Source: Chryseobacterium sp. G0162
Lineage (GTDB): Bacteria > Bacteroidota > Bacteroidia > Flavobacteriales > Weeksellaceae
Length of the DNA: 64,000 nucleotides
NCBI RefSeq assembly: GCF_003815715.1
Contig: NZ_CP033922.1
Location: 186,001-250,000 of the forward strand
Reading direction: 5' to 3'
Under the pieces are notes generated by a model that made no database searches, was not told where the DNA came from, and saw only the letters and a list, made by a program, of their open reading frames with translations. Made by a program: the position numbers and the translations under genes. This document shows positions 7,830 through 15,778 of the stretch, piece after piece. Numbering within the stretch: the first letter of the stretch is position 1; each line of letters opens with the position of its first letter.

Positions 7830-8153
7830 ATGGATTTACGTGATCAATTGAAGAATCTTTTTCCTGAACATGAAGAGCAGGATTTTGAAATGCCTGAAGA
7901 AGAATTCAAGCAGAAAGAACCTTTAGTGTGCAAATTTGAGAAGAAGGGAAGAAATGGTAAGCCTGTAACCATTGTTGAAGGCTGGGAAGGGAGTGAGGAG
8001 GACCTTAAAAAAATCTCAAAGAAAATAAAAACCACCTTAGGAATAGGCGGTTCTGAAAAGGACGGAACGATTATCATCCAGGGAGATAACCGTGATAAAA
8101 TAATGGCTATCCTTAAAGATATGGGTTATAAAACCAAACGTGTTGGCGGATAG
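7830..8153 (+). CDS. SUI1/eIF1-like translation factor (YciH family)
   Basis: A 107-residue cytoplasmic protein. An acidic N-terminal 30 residues (EHEEQDFEMPEEEF) precede a SUI1 domain at about 33-105, with VTIVEGWEG, LKKISKKIKTTLGIGGSEKDGTI and GDNRDKIMAILKDMGYK. These correspond to the eIF1/YciH fold, which in archaea and eukaryotes checks start-codon choice on the small ribosomal subunit; in bacteria the role is uncertain. The gene stands alone between minus-strand genes. Its -7 box nearly touches the ATG, so it may be translated from a leaderless message, which would be notable for an initiation factor homologue. Confidence 0.88.
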   Translation: MDLRDQLKNLFPEHEEQDFEMPEEEFKQKEPLVCKFEKKGRNGKPVTIVEGWEGSEEDLKKISKKIKTTLGIGGSEKDGTIIIQGDNRDKIMAILKDMGYKTKRVGG

Positions 8154-8155
8154 GT

Positions 8156-9055
8156 TTAGAAATAAACCTGGGTTTCCGGCAGTAACGTTTTTAATTTTTC
8201 AATTTTAGATTTTTCTATAGGATTTCCTGTAAGAATCAAAGTTTTCAGGTTTTTAAGCTGGCTGATTTCTACAGGAATATCTTTCAGTTTATTGTTGGCC
8301 AGATTCATACTGACAATCTTCTTTAATCCTTTTATTCTGGATGAAATTTGTGTGATATTATTGTCACTTATGTTCAGAAATTCAAGTTCTTCAGCTTTAA
8401 ACAAGTTCTCCGACAGTGTGACAATGGCATTCTGCTGCAATTCAAGATATTTAATTTTTTTGGGAAACGAGAGACTTCCTATGTCATTGATCTGGTTATT
8501 GGCCAGGTTTAAAAACTTTAGATTTTTAATCTGATACAACCGGTCAGCGATAAAACTAATCTGATTTCCCTGTAAATTTATTTCTTCTAAAGTGGAAATT
8601 TCCATCAATGCCTCAGGAAATGTATTAAGGTTATTGGCATCAAAATGAACAACTTTCAGATTTTGCAGCTTTGCAATATTGGGATTGATACTGGTTAGAC
8701 TGTTCAGATTCATAGAAAATGTAGTCAACTTTTTAAGCTGGCTAATTTCATCCGGAATATACTTGATGCTGTTTTCATTTACATTCAAAAATTCCAGTTC
8801 TTTCAGTGTAAAAAGCTCCTTATCCATTCTTTCAAACTTATTCGCCATCATATTTAGAAAGAATAATGAATCCAGTTTTACAATCTGAGGAGGAAGATTA
8901 AACAATCCTTTTTCTCTGAAACTCATGCTGTAAACAGCTTTTTTACTATTCAGAGCATCTTCAATATTGGTAAAAGTAGGATATTTAACAGGATCAATCT
9001 GAGCGCTGACCTGAGAAAGTGATAAAATGGAAATGAGTAAAAAAAACTTTTTCAT
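8156..9055 (-). CDS. Secreted leucine-rich-repeat protein
   Basis: A 299-residue protein with an N-terminal signal peptide (FFLLISILSLSQVSAQ) followed by about nine or ten leucine-rich repeats of 22-24 residues in the LxxLxxLxLxxNxL pattern (for example LEFLNVNENSIKYIPDEI and LKFLNLANNQINDI). There is no lipobox, no transmembrane anchor and no T9SS sorting domain, so it is probably periplasmic or released. Repeats of this type bind proteins, but the partner is unknown. Its stop codon lies two bases from the convergent SUI1 gene with no terminator between them. Confidence 0.8.
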   Translation of the reverse strand: MKKFFLLISILSLSQVSAQIDPVKYPTFTNIEDALNSKKAVYSMSFREKGLFNLPPQIVKLDSLFFLNMMANKFERMDKELFTLKELEFLNVNENSIKYIPDEISQLKKLTTFSMNLNSLTSINPNIAKLQNLKVVHFDANNLNTFPEALMEISTLEEINLQGNQISFIADRLYQIKNLKFLNLANNQINDIGSLSFPKKIKYLELQQNAIVTLSENLFKAEELEFLNISDNNITQISSRIKGLKKIVSMNLANNKLKDIPVEISQLKNLKTLILTGNPIEKSKIEKLKTLLPETQVYF

Positions 9056-9149
9056 ACGAAGACGTTTATAATTTTTTAAAGGCCATATTGAATTGCATCA
9101 TCTTAATCTGTACTTGTCTTTGCAAATCATAGCGATTTCATCAACAGAA

Positions 9150-9182
9150 AATGCCTGCCAGTCACTTTCGTTACCAGCAGGC
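9150..9182 (-). terminator. Terminator of the PhoX-like gene
   Basis: On the minus strand GCCTGCTGG pairs with CTGGCAGGC (two G-T wobbles), followed by ATTTTCTG. It lies 17 bases past the stop of the PhoX-like gene and probably ends the two-gene peroxidase/PhoX unit. Confidence 0.65.
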
Positions 9183-9198
9183 AGAATGATTAATAATT

Positions 9199-11364
9199 TT
9201 ACTTCTTTAAAAGTTTTACCGTTTTCTGGAATCCTCCTTCTGCTTCAATATTCAGAATTAAAACACGAGATCCTTCCAATTGTGAGGTAAAGTCAAGGTC
9301 TAATGCCTTGTTCACTCCATTGAATTTCTTAGTATAAACAATTTTACCATCTATACTATAAGCGGTTACCGAAATATCTTTTAAGCCTTTTGGCGAATTG
9401 ATCTTCACCATTCCTGAAGTAGGATTCGGAGCTACCGTTACTGTATTTTCAGCGGTTATATTTTCAATAGTTCCCAGTGTTCCTTGGGTTCCTAAGTTAT
9501 CTTTAAGAGCAATGACAACCGTTGCGGATTTCCCTCTGTAATCAATAGTATTTCCTGTAGCATCAACATCTGTAGAAATGGTAGAATTCGGATGCTGAAC
9601 AGAGAAGAAACCAAATTTATGATCCGGAGTAAACGTTAATCCTGTAGGTTCAGATCCTGCCGGCATAGAAGCAAATAGTTTTACTTTTGGATTGGCCTGT
9701 GTATGATCCGGAGCAATGACCCAGATATAGTTTTTACCCCCATCCTGAAGTACCCAAAGGTTTCCAAGTTCATCAAAAGTAAGGTTGTCATTTCCATCTC
9801 CCCACGATTCAGATTTTGTTCCCTGTGCGGTTTCAAAAGAGTATACAGAATTAGCACCTCCTACGAATGTTTCCACCTGAGAACCTGTAGTTCCGTCATC
9901 CTTTAAACGATATACCCTGTCTAATCCTTTTGCCGTAAAATAAATTTTACCATCCAATGGGCTTATATCTACATCTTCTACTCCATTAAATCTTGTTCCT
10001 CCTAATGATTGAGCAAGGTTTGCGGTGTTATTTTGGTCTGCTTTTGTTTTATTAGGCACTGGAATCCATGTTGCTGTAGTTCCCGCCGGATCTCCTGCTG
10101 CTGTTAATCCCTGATCTAATTTTAATACATAAAGATTCCCGGAAGAAAGGTTATTTGGAGTATCCATTACATATTTATACACCATGTGAGTTCCTCCATC
10201 TTCTCCATAATATGCAGTAGTTCCAGCACTATTAATCACCACATTTTCATGGTTCATGATTCCCATTTGCCAAAGTTTACCTTTAGAACCGTCAGCATTT
10301 TTAGAAATAACCTGTGCTGTTGCAGGATCAATTTCTACAAGCCATCCATAGTCTTTATATCCGTCTCCATTTGCATCATTAGAGGTTACAGATTCTTCTG
10401 CTGTTATGACAGTTCCCCAGGGAGTAATTCCTCCTGAACAGTTTCTGATCGTCTGCACCAAGCTAGGATCTGAGAAACTTACGGCTCTTGATCTTGTTAA
10501 CTGCCAAAGTTTTGTACCAGCATTATAATTAACCTCAGCCATGGTAACACCACCAGGGTTTGTTTCGTGGTTTACTGAAAGATATCCATTTGTACTACTT
10601 CCTGATTTGGCTACGTAAGCTGTAAAGTCGTTCTGGCCTCCTACCAATCCGCCACCTTCAGTATAATTATCGCCTTCCTTCAGGATAAGCTGGTATTTAT
10701 GTTCTGCAGGAATGATAAGTTTACCAGTCTGTGCAGTAGGTACAATAGAAGTAAAACAGCTGATATGTGATCCGTTGCACACTACAGGTGTAGGTGTGCT
10801 GGTAGATGTTGTTTTCAGATAAGCATCAATTCTAAGATCTGAACTGGTTACACTTCTATTATGCAATTCAACAGAAATTCTGTTAACTCCGTTTATGAAT
10901 TTTGATTTTGGAATAGAAAAAATATTATATACATTCTCTGCAGCCCCATCAATGGTTGTACTGGACAAAGTATTGAATGTAATGACTCCGGCAGGCATAT
11001 TATCTCTTACTACTTCCACCCCGTTAAGATACACTACAATACCGTCGTCTCTCATTACTCCAAGCTCCATATTATCGGAAAGTGTGGATAAGTTTACATT
11101 AAAATCTTTTGCAAAATATGCTGTAACCAATCCGGTAGCCCCTCCATGAATGGTAGTAGTAACAGGATCACCATATCCTAATGGTGCATTACCAACAGGC
11201 CATGAAGAGATGTCATAGTTTTGAGTTTTCCATGCATCCGGTTGTGCCTGATCCAGATCTTTGTAGCTCCAGGACGTTCCTTTATCAAAAATAATGGTCT
11301 GTGCCTGAATAGTTGACCCGGCAAGCAGAGCTAAAGCTCCAATTGTTAGTAGTTTTTTCTTCAT
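9199..11364 (-). CDS. T9SS-secreted PhoX/DUF839 family protein
   Basis: A 721-residue multidomain secreted protein. It has a signal peptide (KKKLLTIGALALLAGSTIQAQ), then a beta-rich N-terminal module to about residue 185 (LGYGD, MRDDGIVVYLNGVEV, NRISVELHNR) like those on surface phosphoesterases. The DUF839/PhoX-like region follows (about 215-625; CFTSIVPT, TAEESVTSNDANGDGYKDYGWLVEID, GVEDVDISPLDGKIYFTAKG). A C-terminal T9SS sorting domain follows (TVAPNPTSGMVKIN to the end). PhoX enzymes are Ca/Fe-dependent phosphatases, but activity here is unproven. I chose the ATG at 11364 because the longer reading adds nine residues before the signal peptide. It lies 285 bases downstream of the peroxidase gene, with a palindrome between them. 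Confidence 0.8.
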   Translation of the reverse strand: MKKKLLTIGALALLAGSTIQAQTIIFDKGTSWSYKDLDQAQPDAWKTQNYDISSWPVGNAPLGYGDPVTTTIHGGATGLVTAYFAKDFNVNLSTLSDNMELGVMRDDGIVVYLNGVEVVRDNMPAGVITFNTLSSTTIDGAAENVYNIFSIPKSKFINGVNRISVELHNRSVTSSDLRIDAYLKTTSTSTPTPVVCNGSHISCFTSIVPTAQTGKLIIPAEHKYQLILKEGDNYTEGGGLVGGQNDFTAYVAKSGSSTNGYLSVNHETNPGGVTMAEVNYNAGTKLWQLTRSRAVSFSDPSLVQTIRNCSGGITPWGTVITAEESVTSNDANGDGYKDYGWLVEIDPATAQVISKNADGSKGKLWQMGIMNHENVVINSAGTTAYYGEDGGTHMVYKYVMDTPNNLSSGNLYVLKLDQGLTAAGDPAGTTATWIPVPNKTKADQNNTANLAQSLGGTRFNGVEDVDISPLDGKIYFTAKGLDRVYRLKDDGTTGSQVETFVGGANSVYSFETAQGTKSESWGDGNDNLTFDELGNLWVLQDGGKNYIWVIAPDHTQANPKVKLFASMPAGSEPTGLTFTPDHKFGFFSVQHPNSTISTDVDATGNTIDYRGKSATVVIALKDNLGTQGTLGTIENITAENTVTVAPNPTSGMVKINSPKGLKDISVTAYSIDGKIVYTKKFNGVNKALDLDFTSQLEGSRVLILNIEAEGGFQKTVKLLKK

Positions 11365-11562
11365 TTTAATTTGATTTATTAGACCTTGCAAAACTATTTT
11401 TTAAAGATGATCTTCCTGTTAATAGGATTTTAAATATCGACAGGAGAATATTAACTAATTTAAAACCTAATGTTAAGGGGATTAAGTTTCTGTTAAATTG
11501 CGGAATGTCTTCTTTATGATGCATGAATTGTTATGGTGAATATTCTTATTCCATACACAAGA

Positions 11563-11595
11563 AAACCTAACAGGTTTTAGAAACCTGTTAGGTTT
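11563..11595. repeat. Perfect 15-bp inverted repeat (AAACCTAACAGG type)
   Basis: AAACCTAACAGGTTT (11563-11577) and its exact complement AAACCTGTTAGGTTT (11581-11595) flank a TAG loop. From memory, this palindrome type is scattered between genes in many Flavobacteriaceae. On the minus strand it is followed by TTTCTTG, so it could also attenuate transcription between the peroxidase and the PhoX-like gene. Confidence 0.65.
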
Positions 11596-11649
11596 AAATT
11601 AGATATCCAAGAAAAAGCTATAGCTCAACTTCTGTATCCCGAAACTCTT

Positions 11650-13479
11650 CTACTTTGCTTTACTCACATCTGTAAGTGCATTCAGAAAGGCAATTATTTG
11701 GTTCATTTCCGTTTGGGTAAGATTTAGTTTATCCGGAGCCAGTGTCTGGTTTTTCATCTTGAGCCCCAATCCTTCCCCTCCGCCTTCATTATAGAAATCA
11801 AGAACTTCTTCTAAAGTATTGAATGCTCCATTATGAAAATAAGGTTTTGTAAGGGCAATATTTCTTACAGTAACGGTTTTGAAAGAGTAATCATAAATCC
11901 ATGATTTTTCTTTTTTCACAGGACTGTTTCCTCTTCCCAAATCCTGATCCAGTTCTATAGGAAGTTTTTTAATAGGTTGAGTAGTCACACCCAGCACTTC
12001 AGATTCGTTTTCATTAAAAAATGGTGGGACCAACCCCGAAAAATGAGGTGCAAAATGGCAGGTTGCACAATTCGCTTTTCCCATAAACAGGTTGAATCCT
12101 TTTTTCACCTCTTCCGAAACATCTTTTTCATTTCTCATGAAACGGTCAAAATCACTATCAAAAGAATATAAGGATGCAACGTAGGAGCTTACAGCTTTTG
12201 AAAAATTTTCTTTATTAATTTTCCCATCTTTAAAAGCGGTACGGAATGCTTTTTTATATTCAGGTTTTGTTTTTAACTTTTGAATGATACTTTCGTAGCT
12301 TGTATTAAACTCATCTGCGTTATAAATCACATGTTCAGCCTGCTGTTCAAGATAAAAAGCACGCAGGTCATAAAAAAATCTTTTGGCAAAAACGGCATTG
12401 TATAAAGACGGTGAATTCCTCAATACTGTTTTACCCTCCACGTTACTTGCCGACTTAGCTTTAAGGTCTGTAAAAGCATTTTCCTGAAGATGGCATGTTG
12501 CACAGCTCATTTTCTCATTACCACTTAAATTCTGGTCATAGAAAATCGATTTTCCAAGATTACGGAGATCCTGATTATCTTCTGAAGATTTCAGTAATGT
12601 ATAAAAATAAGGATCTAAAAAATCACTGCTAAAAAGGTTTTTATTATTGATATTCCAGCCTGAGAATTCTTTCAGATCATCAGGTCTGCCATCCCACCTT
12701 CCTAATTCTTCATACAAAGGCTGAATATATTTTTTATAAAACTCAATTCTATCAAAGGTTTCAAAATCTCTACTTTTTGAAAGATAACGGATAGCCTCTG
12801 TTAATATCTGATTTGCTTTTTGGGTATTATAATTTTTGAAATAAGCATCATCATTGATATATTTTTGCATTCCTGAAAGGGCATGACTGGCTTCTTCAGA
12901 AATATTCAATGAGCCCGGAGTGTCAAAACCTGTTACTCCCAGAGAATAGATCCTGATCAATTCTATACGCAATGGCAATGTTTTGTTGTTTCCTTTACTC
13001 ATCCCGTTTTTCATAGCACTCAGATAAAAGCCTGAATAACTGTTGTATAAAAAATCGGTAATTGTTTTGATCTTTTCTTTCTCATCTCCTGCTTCTTCAG
13101 AAAATATCAATTCATCTAAAACCTGTAGTCCTTCCGGCGGAAGTGTATAAGCTGATGTGCCCGCAGCTTCAATATGAAACAAAGGAGCTGCATTGAGGTG
13201 AGACTTGGTGAATTCGGGATAATGATAGGCAATATAAAATTCTATTTCCTTAAATGAATTTCTTGTGTTCCTTAATGATTCCTGCAGCTCTTCAAGGGAA
13301 ATACGATCTTCAGAGAAATTATGGACATCTGACTTCAGCTGTTCAAGCTTCCCTTTAAAATCAGATAATCCTTTATTAATAACTGTATTCTCACTTACTT
13401 TTCCTTTGTAAACAGGATTAAAAGACATTACTGCAAATCCTATCAAAAGGATGACAACAAGCAGTGGATAAGATCTCAT
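11650..13479 (-). CDS. Di-haem cytochrome c peroxidase with extra N-terminal helical domain
   Basis: A 609-residue exported protein (single hydrophobic N-terminal segment, residues 4-19). The C-terminal half (about 300-605) is a bacterial cytochrome c peroxidase/MauG domain with two haem sites, CATCH at 326-330 and CATCH at 471-475. It also has the family landmarks RNSPSLYNA, FYDLRA, and TVRNIALTKPYFHNGA. The first 290 residues are an additional, mainly helical region with short motifs (EIEFYIAYHYPEF, PLFHIEAAG) that faintly recall imelysin-type iron-regulated proteins; that comparison is my inference. It would act in the periplasm on H2O2 or another oxidant. It has a good promoter upstream, and a PhoX-like T9SS protein follows downstream. 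Confidence 0.9.
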   Translation of the reverse strand: MRSYPLLVVILLIGFAVMSFNPVYKGKVSENTVINKGLSDFKGKLEQLKSDVHNFSEDRISLEELQESLRNTRNSFKEIEFYIAYHYPEFTKSHLNAAPLFHIEAAGTSAYTLPPEGLQVLDELIFSEEAGDEKEKIKTITDFLYNSYSGFYLSAMKNGMSKGNNKTLPLRIELIRIYSLGVTGFDTPGSLNISEEASHALSGMQKYINDDAYFKNYNTQKANQILTEAIRYLSKSRDFETFDRIEFYKKYIQPLYEELGRWDGRPDDLKEFSGWNINNKNLFSSDFLDPYFYTLLKSSEDNQDLRNLGKSIFYDQNLSGNEKMSCATCHLQENAFTDLKAKSASNVEGKTVLRNSPSLYNAVFAKRFFYDLRAFYLEQQAEHVIYNADEFNTSYESIIQKLKTKPEYKKAFRTAFKDGKINKENFSKAVSSYVASLYSFDSDFDRFMRNEKDVSEEVKKGFNLFMGKANCATCHFAPHFSGLVPPFFNENESEVLGVTTQPIKKLPIELDQDLGRGNSPVKKEKSWIYDYSFKTVTVRNIALTKPYFHNGAFNTLEEVLDFYNEGGGEGLGLKMKNQTLAPDKLNLTQTEMNQIIAFLNALTDVSKAK

Positions 13480-13492
13480 GAATTTTTAGCGG

Positions 13493-13520
13493 CAAAACTA
13501 TTAATCTGATATTATCTCAA
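13493..13520 (-). promoter_or_regulatory. Promoter of the peroxidase/PhoX unit
   Basis: On the minus strand TTG (13518-13520) is followed after 17 bases by TAGTTTTG (13493-13500), a complete -33/-7 pair that ends 14 bases before the ATG at 13479. Confidence 0.65.
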
Positions 13521-13708
13521 TTTTAATAGCAGATTAAATAATGTTTATATTTTTGATATAATATTTTTCACTAATTTTAAACCCCGAAAATCAGATTCAT
13601 TATTCTTTAAGGAACGGTTTATTCTAAATACCGGTAAAATAATGGCGAGAGGTTATTGGGAGAGGATTTTTTTAATTAAATTCAACACATCAAAACTAAA
13701 ATAGAAGT

Positions 13709-14191
13709 ATGAAAACAAAACTATTGTTTGCTGTTGCAGCAAGTTTCCTTTCGCTTACTGCATTTTCACAAAAGAAAAAGCAAGCAGAAAAATCTGCAAA
13801 ACAACAGGAAATGGCTATATACGCTGAGAAAAAAGGAAATGACTATTATCTGATCCGTCTGGAACAGGATAAAGCAGTACCCAATGTGTATGTATATTCT
13901 AACGGAATCACCAAACCTTATAAAAACTATGGAGAACTTAAAGACGTTGTTATGGAATTTCCAGGAATGATGTCTTCTAATAATTCAACCAAAGAAGAAT
14001 TGGTTTCTGTTCTTAAAAAAGATAATCATTTTTATGAAATTACTTCACAGAGAAAGGATCCGAAAAACTTTGAAAAAACTGTTGTTACCGTATATGAGAT
14101 AATGGACGGTCAAAAAAGGATTGTTGAAGAATATGATTCTATTTACCAACTTATGGCTTCCCCTTATAAAGAAGCAATTTTCATTAATTAA
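13709..14191 (+). CDS. Hypothetical secreted protein
   Basis: A 160-residue protein that I do not recognise. A signal peptide is clear (KLLFAVAASFLSLTAFSQ), followed by a lysine-rich stretch (KKKQAEKSAKQQE) and a mixed alpha/beta region without cysteines, lipobox or known motif. It is probably periplasmic. It is followed after 19 bases by the nucleoside phosphorylase gene in the same direction, so the two may be cotranscribed, but nothing links it to nucleoside metabolism beyond position. Confidence 0.6.
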   Translation: MKTKLLFAVAASFLSLTAFSQKKKQAEKSAKQQEMAIYAEKKGNDYYLIRLEQDKAVPNVYVYSNGITKPYKNYGELKDVVMEFPGMMSSNNSTKEELVSVLKKDNHFYEITSQRKDPKNFEKTVVTVYEIMDGQKRIVEEYDSIYQLMASPYKEAIFIN

Positions 14192-14210
14192 AAACAAAAA
14201 AATATAAATT

Positions 14211-15065
14211 ATGCTAAACAAACTTGCTGCTTCAGAACTTATTCTGAATGAAGACGGAAGTGTATACCACTTGAATCTTTTACCTGAAGATATTGCTGAT
14301 AAAATTATTCTTGTGGGTGACCCGGACAGAGTAGCAAAGGTTTCAAAATACTTTGACACCGTAGAAATCAAAAAAAATAAAAGAGAATTTTACACGCATA
14401 CAGGAACGCTTCGTGGGGAAAGAATCACAGTAATGTCTACGGGTATCGGAACAGAAAACATCGATATCGTAATGAACGAACTGGATGCCTTAGTAAACAT
14501 CGATCTTAAAAATAAGGAATTCAAAACAGAGCACAAAGCCCTTGAATTATTCCGTATGGGAACCTGTGGAAGTGTAAATCCTGATGTACAGGTTGATAAT
14601 ATGCTGGTTACCCAAAACGTAGTAGGATTAGATGGTTTAATGCACTTCTACCAAGACTACAGCTTTGAGAATGAGTTTTCAAAAAGCTTCATGGAGAGAT
14701 TTCCTTATGAAAAAATCAAACCTATGTTGTACTTCTCAGACTGGGCAGAAGAAATGGGTGAATATTACAAAGATGCCAAATACCACGGAAATACGGCTAC
14801 ATTCCCGGGATTCTATGCTCCCCAGGGAAGACAGCTTCGTCTAAAGGCGGTAGATGACCAATTCCTTGAAACACTGAACGACCTTGGAGTTACAAACTTT
14901 GAAATGGAAACTTCCGCGATCTATGCATTTTCAAAACTATTAGGACACAAAGCTATTACCGTAAATAACGTAGTGGCTAACAGAAGACGTGGAGAGTTCT
15001 CTACAGACCACCACAATTCTGAGAAAAACCTTATTACCTGGGTTCTTGACAGAATTATTAAATAA
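14211..15065 (+). CDS. Nucleoside phosphorylase (uridine/purine phosphorylase superfamily)
   Basis: A 284-residue cytosolic enzyme of the PNP/UDP superfamily, which splits nucleosides with phosphate to free base and ribose-1-phosphate. The phosphate-binding GDPDR segment sits at about 33-37, followed by STGIGTENIDIVMNELDAL and FRMGTCGSV. The nucleoside-binding FEMETSAIYAFSKLLG then precedes the C-terminal NVVANRRRGEF. The E-M-E triad is typical of uridine phosphorylase-like members, but the base specificity cannot be read from sequence. It is followed after 6 bases by an unknown protein gene, so the two are probably one transcript. Confidence 0.88.
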   Translation: MLNKLAASELILNEDGSVYHLNLLPEDIADKIILVGDPDRVAKVSKYFDTVEIKKNKREFYTHTGTLRGERITVMSTGIGTENIDIVMNELDALVNIDLKNKEFKTEHKALELFRMGTCGSVNPDVQVDNMLVTQNVVGLDGLMHFYQDYSFENEFSKSFMERFPYEKIKPMLYFSDWAEEMGEYYKDAKYHGNTATFPGFYAPQGRQLRLKAVDDQFLETLNDLGVTNFEMETSAIYAFSKLLGHKAITVNNVVANRRRGEFSTDHHNSEKNLITWVLDRIIK

Positions 15066-15071
15066 ATATTT

Positions 15072-15584
15072 ATGGGACAGGACATCACTTGCTTGATCAC
15101 CGATCAACCTCTTGAATTGGATAAAGACATTGTTCATTTTAAGATCAGAGATGTCCTGTTTGTTCCTTTCGACATTATGGGCTCTTCTATTTCCTGGTTG
15201 ATTGAAGATGCTTACCAATATGAAACAGCGCAAGATCTATTTAGCTATTTCAAGCAATATCAACCTGATGATCTGATCTTATGGGATACAGATGAAAAAC
15301 ACACCGTTTTAGATATCATAAAACTCATTGAAGATCATGATATCAGGAATTTCATCATTGAACACACTGCAGATTTTGCCAGCATGCCAATGGATGATTA
15401 TTTTCTGGCCGTATTGGATGGTAAAATCATAAAAGATTCCATTGTTTTTGATGAAAATGATTTTTCTAAAATGAACTACGCTAATATTGAAAAATACCGC
15501 GAAAAAATTGGACTTAATTTCAACTGGATAGGAATGGATAAATTTCATGCCTATAGTTTTGCGGAAAAGGAATATTTTAGATAA
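15072..15584 (+). CDS. Conserved hypothetical protein coupled to the nucleoside phosphorylase
   Basis: A 170-residue acidic cytoplasmic protein of no family I recognise. It has no signal peptide or membrane segment. It starts 6 bases after the phosphorylase stop. An early Cys7 (DITCLITDQ) lies before a D/E-rich mixed alpha/beta body, with segments such as DDLILWDTDEKHTVLDIIKLIEDHDIRNF. A strong terminator follows within 40 bases, so phosphorylase plus this gene form the end of one operon. A role in nucleotide or base handling is suggested only by this neighbour. Confidence 0.6.
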   Translation: MGQDITCLITDQPLELDKDIVHFKIRDVLFVPFDIMGSSISWLIEDAYQYETAQDLFSYFKQYQPDDLILWDTDEKHTVLDIIKLIEDHDIRNFIIEHTADFASMPMDDYFLAVLDGKIIKDSIVFDENDFSKMNYANIEKYREKIGLNFNWIGMDKFHAYSFAEKEYFR

Positions 15585-15618
15585 ACAATGGAATAGTGTA
15601 TGCTGATTCTATTAAATA

Positions 15619-15652
15619 AAATCCTCCGGAGATTATCCCGGAGGATTTTTTA
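15619..15652 (+). terminator. Terminator of the nucleoside phosphorylase operon
   Basis: AAATCCTCCGG (15619-15629) pairs perfectly with CCGGAGGATTT (15638-15648) and is followed by TTTTA. It begins 35 bases after the last stop codon. Confidence 0.85.
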
Positions 15653-15707
15653 TAGGTCAATATTTAAAAAAACATTTGGCTAATCATATTTATCATACCT
15701 AATAATT

Positions 15708-15740
15708 AAAAAGAAAAGACCTCCAAAACCGGAGGTCTTT
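15708..15740 (-). terminator. Terminator of the YadA-head-like gene
   Basis: Read on the minus strand, AAAGACCTCC pairs with GGAGGTCTTT across a 6-base loop and is followed by TCTTTTTAATT. It begins 39 bases after the stop codon of the minus-strand gene. Confidence 0.85.
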
Positions 15741-15778
15741 AACACCATATCAACTATAATAAAAATTTATTATCAAAT

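Noticed and set aside
9199..13479. Classical PhoX alkaline phosphatase operon controlled by a Pho box
   Set aside because: No Pho-box-like direct repeats were seen and the partner is a peroxidase, so phosphate control is not supported.
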